Source: CALMEC01 sp964434425 (GTDB lineage Bacteria; Actinomycetota; Thermoleophilia; Miltoncostaeales; Miltoncostaeaceae). From it: a stretch of 64,000 nucleotides of DNA. Position 1 is the stretch's first letter. Every line of letters starts with the position of its first letter. Under the pieces are notes generated by a model that made no database searches, was not told where the DNA came from, and was given only the letters and a program-made list of their open reading frames with translations. Location of the stretch: NCBI GenBank assembly GCA_964434425.1, contig CAYSVH010000010.1, forward strand, positions 1 through 64,000. The letters are read 5' to 3'. The position numbers were made by a program, and so were the translations under genes. This document shows, piece after piece, positions 63,228 to 64,000 of this stretch.

Positions 63228-64000
63228 ATGCACCGCCTCATCACCCTCGCGGCCACCGCGGCCCTCATGTTCGTCCTGGCCTCGAGCGCCTCGGCGCAGG
63301 CCGGCCGAAACGCCGCCCCGGGAGCCCAGCCACCCGACATGACCCGGCAGATGGCCCAGACCGGACGCCTCTGCCGCGCGGACACCGGTGGATTCAGCCT
63401 CTGGTGGAGCGAGGCACCCGGCGGACGCCACACCGTCCAGGGTGCGGACGGAAACTGCCGCACCGTCCCACCCGTGGTGCGGGCCTCGGGTGCGGCGCTC
63501 GTCCGCGGCCAGGCCGCGCTCCGCACAATGGGCTATCCGGTCGTCTACGGCGACGCCGCCCCGAGGTTCCAGCCCCAGCCGGCGGTCTTCCGCAACCTGC
63601 GGAGCATGCGCCCGCAGACCCGCGCCCGCTGGCTCAGCGGGATCCGGCGCGCCAACCGCGGCCGGATGCTCGCGTCGCTCACCGTGGCCCAGCGCCAGGT
63701 GGTCAATCGTGGCCTGCCCCAGCGACTGCGGGCCCTGATGGCACAGGACCTCCGCACGGCCCTCGCGGGCCGGCCGGCCGACTTCATCGGCGGCAGCCGC
63801 CGCATCGACGTCGTTCTGACGGCGGACCCCGCGATGCTGAGCGGCCCCGCCGGATACGCGCAGTGCCGGACGAATCCGTCCCGACGAGGAGCCGACCGCT
63901 TCATCGGTGCGAGCATGGTCGTCCTGACCGACGACGCCGTTCCGAAGTTCACGACGCTCGCCCACGAGTTCTTCCACGTCGTCCAGTGCAACATGGGTGC
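63228..64000 (+). CDS. Secreted metallopeptidase-like protein, 3' end outside window
   Basis: 257 residues are visible. A signal peptide (LITLAATAALMFVLASSASAQA) is followed by a region rich in Arg and Gln and then LAHEFFHVVQ, an HExxH zinc-peptidase motif, at the very end of the window. Cys pairs (around LCRAD/NCRTV and QCRTN/QCNM) suggest disulfides. ATG 63228 has a weak site; a TAGAAT box lies at 63184. Family cannot be given without the C-terminal part. Confidence 0.75.
   Translation, partial: MHRLITLAATAALMFVLASSASAQAGRNAAPGAQPPDMTRQMAQTGRLCRADTGGFSLWWSEAPGGRHTVQGADGNCRTVPPVVRASGAALVRGQAALRTMGYPVVYGDAAPRFQPQPAVFRNLRSMRPQTRARWLSGIRRANRGRMLASLTVAQRQVVNRGLPQRLRALMAQDLRTALAGRPADFIGGSRRIDVVLTADPAMLSGPAGYAQCRTNPSRRGADRFIGASMVVLTDDAVPKFTTLAHEFFHVVQCNMG

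Overview
This window is high-GC bacterial chromosome, densely coded, with many 4-bp ATGA/GTGA gene overlaps. The gene content points to an actinobacterium, most likely of the Thermoleophilia type: OpcA beside G6PD, an actinobacterial/Gram-positive type LexA box (CGAAC-N4-GTTCG), DnaE2 and an ImuB-like protein, a stand-alone glutamate formiminotransferase, an IscU-MnmA fusion and a type IV pilus locus. The class is inferred from gene content only. There is no rRNA, CRISPR array, prophage or transposase. One 100-N assembly gap lies at 19931-20030.

Layout. 1-14.2 kb is a type IV pilus locus: prepilin peptidase, three paralogous major pilins, pilC, pilT, pilB and an unrecognised membrane-anchored acidic, Trp-rich protein. 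A zwf-opcA-ppk2 cluster sits inside it. 14.2-22.4 kb holds aroE (opposite strand) and a leftward run of iscU-mnmA, a DUF948-like gene, a small gene, alaS, ruvX and mltG. 23-29 kb holds a secreted thioredoxin-fold-like protein and the leftward operon ftcD - small membrane protein - hisS - aspS. 29-32.5 kb is a heterodimeric ABC exporter, followed by tRNA-Gln and tRNA-Glu. 33-41 kb holds psuG with a degenerate PfkB kinase, a predicted PPi-dependent phosphofructokinase, topoisomerase III with an ArfB-like factor, and DUF445. 41-47.5 kb holds a nitroreductase fused to a ParS/Xre-like C-terminal domain, then moxR-DUF58-transglutaminase. 47.5-54 kb holds an SOS-boxed ImuB-like gene with DUF6504 and an iron(III) ABC importer. 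53.6-64 kb holds an isocitrate/isopropylmalate dehydrogenase-family enzyme, diaminopimelate dehydrogenase with PAP2, a cytosine-permease-like transporter, SOS-boxed dnaE2, a CAP-domain secreted protein, an A-type Fe-S carrier and the start of a secreted metallopeptidase.

Most striking signal. Nine genes have an upstream motif TNAAG-N15-[G/C/A]CCGA(T/C) with invariant spacing, which matches the sigma-28 (FliA/SigD/WhiG) promoter class. They are prepilin peptidase, all three pilins, pilB, pilT, the unknown 12167 gene, the secreted thioredoxin-like gene at 24253 and the CAP-domain gene at 61866. This suggests one alternative-sigma regulon for the pilus and for secreted proteins not previously linked to it.

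Second signal. Four copies of a ~166-198 bp imperfect palindromic element with 17-bp terminal inverted repeats (two in tandem) lie against promoters. In addition, three loci carry paired GGTGCC(T/A)GGCACC palindromes. Many other genes show a TANNNT -10 box only 6-10 bp before the start codon, which indicates leaderless mRNAs.
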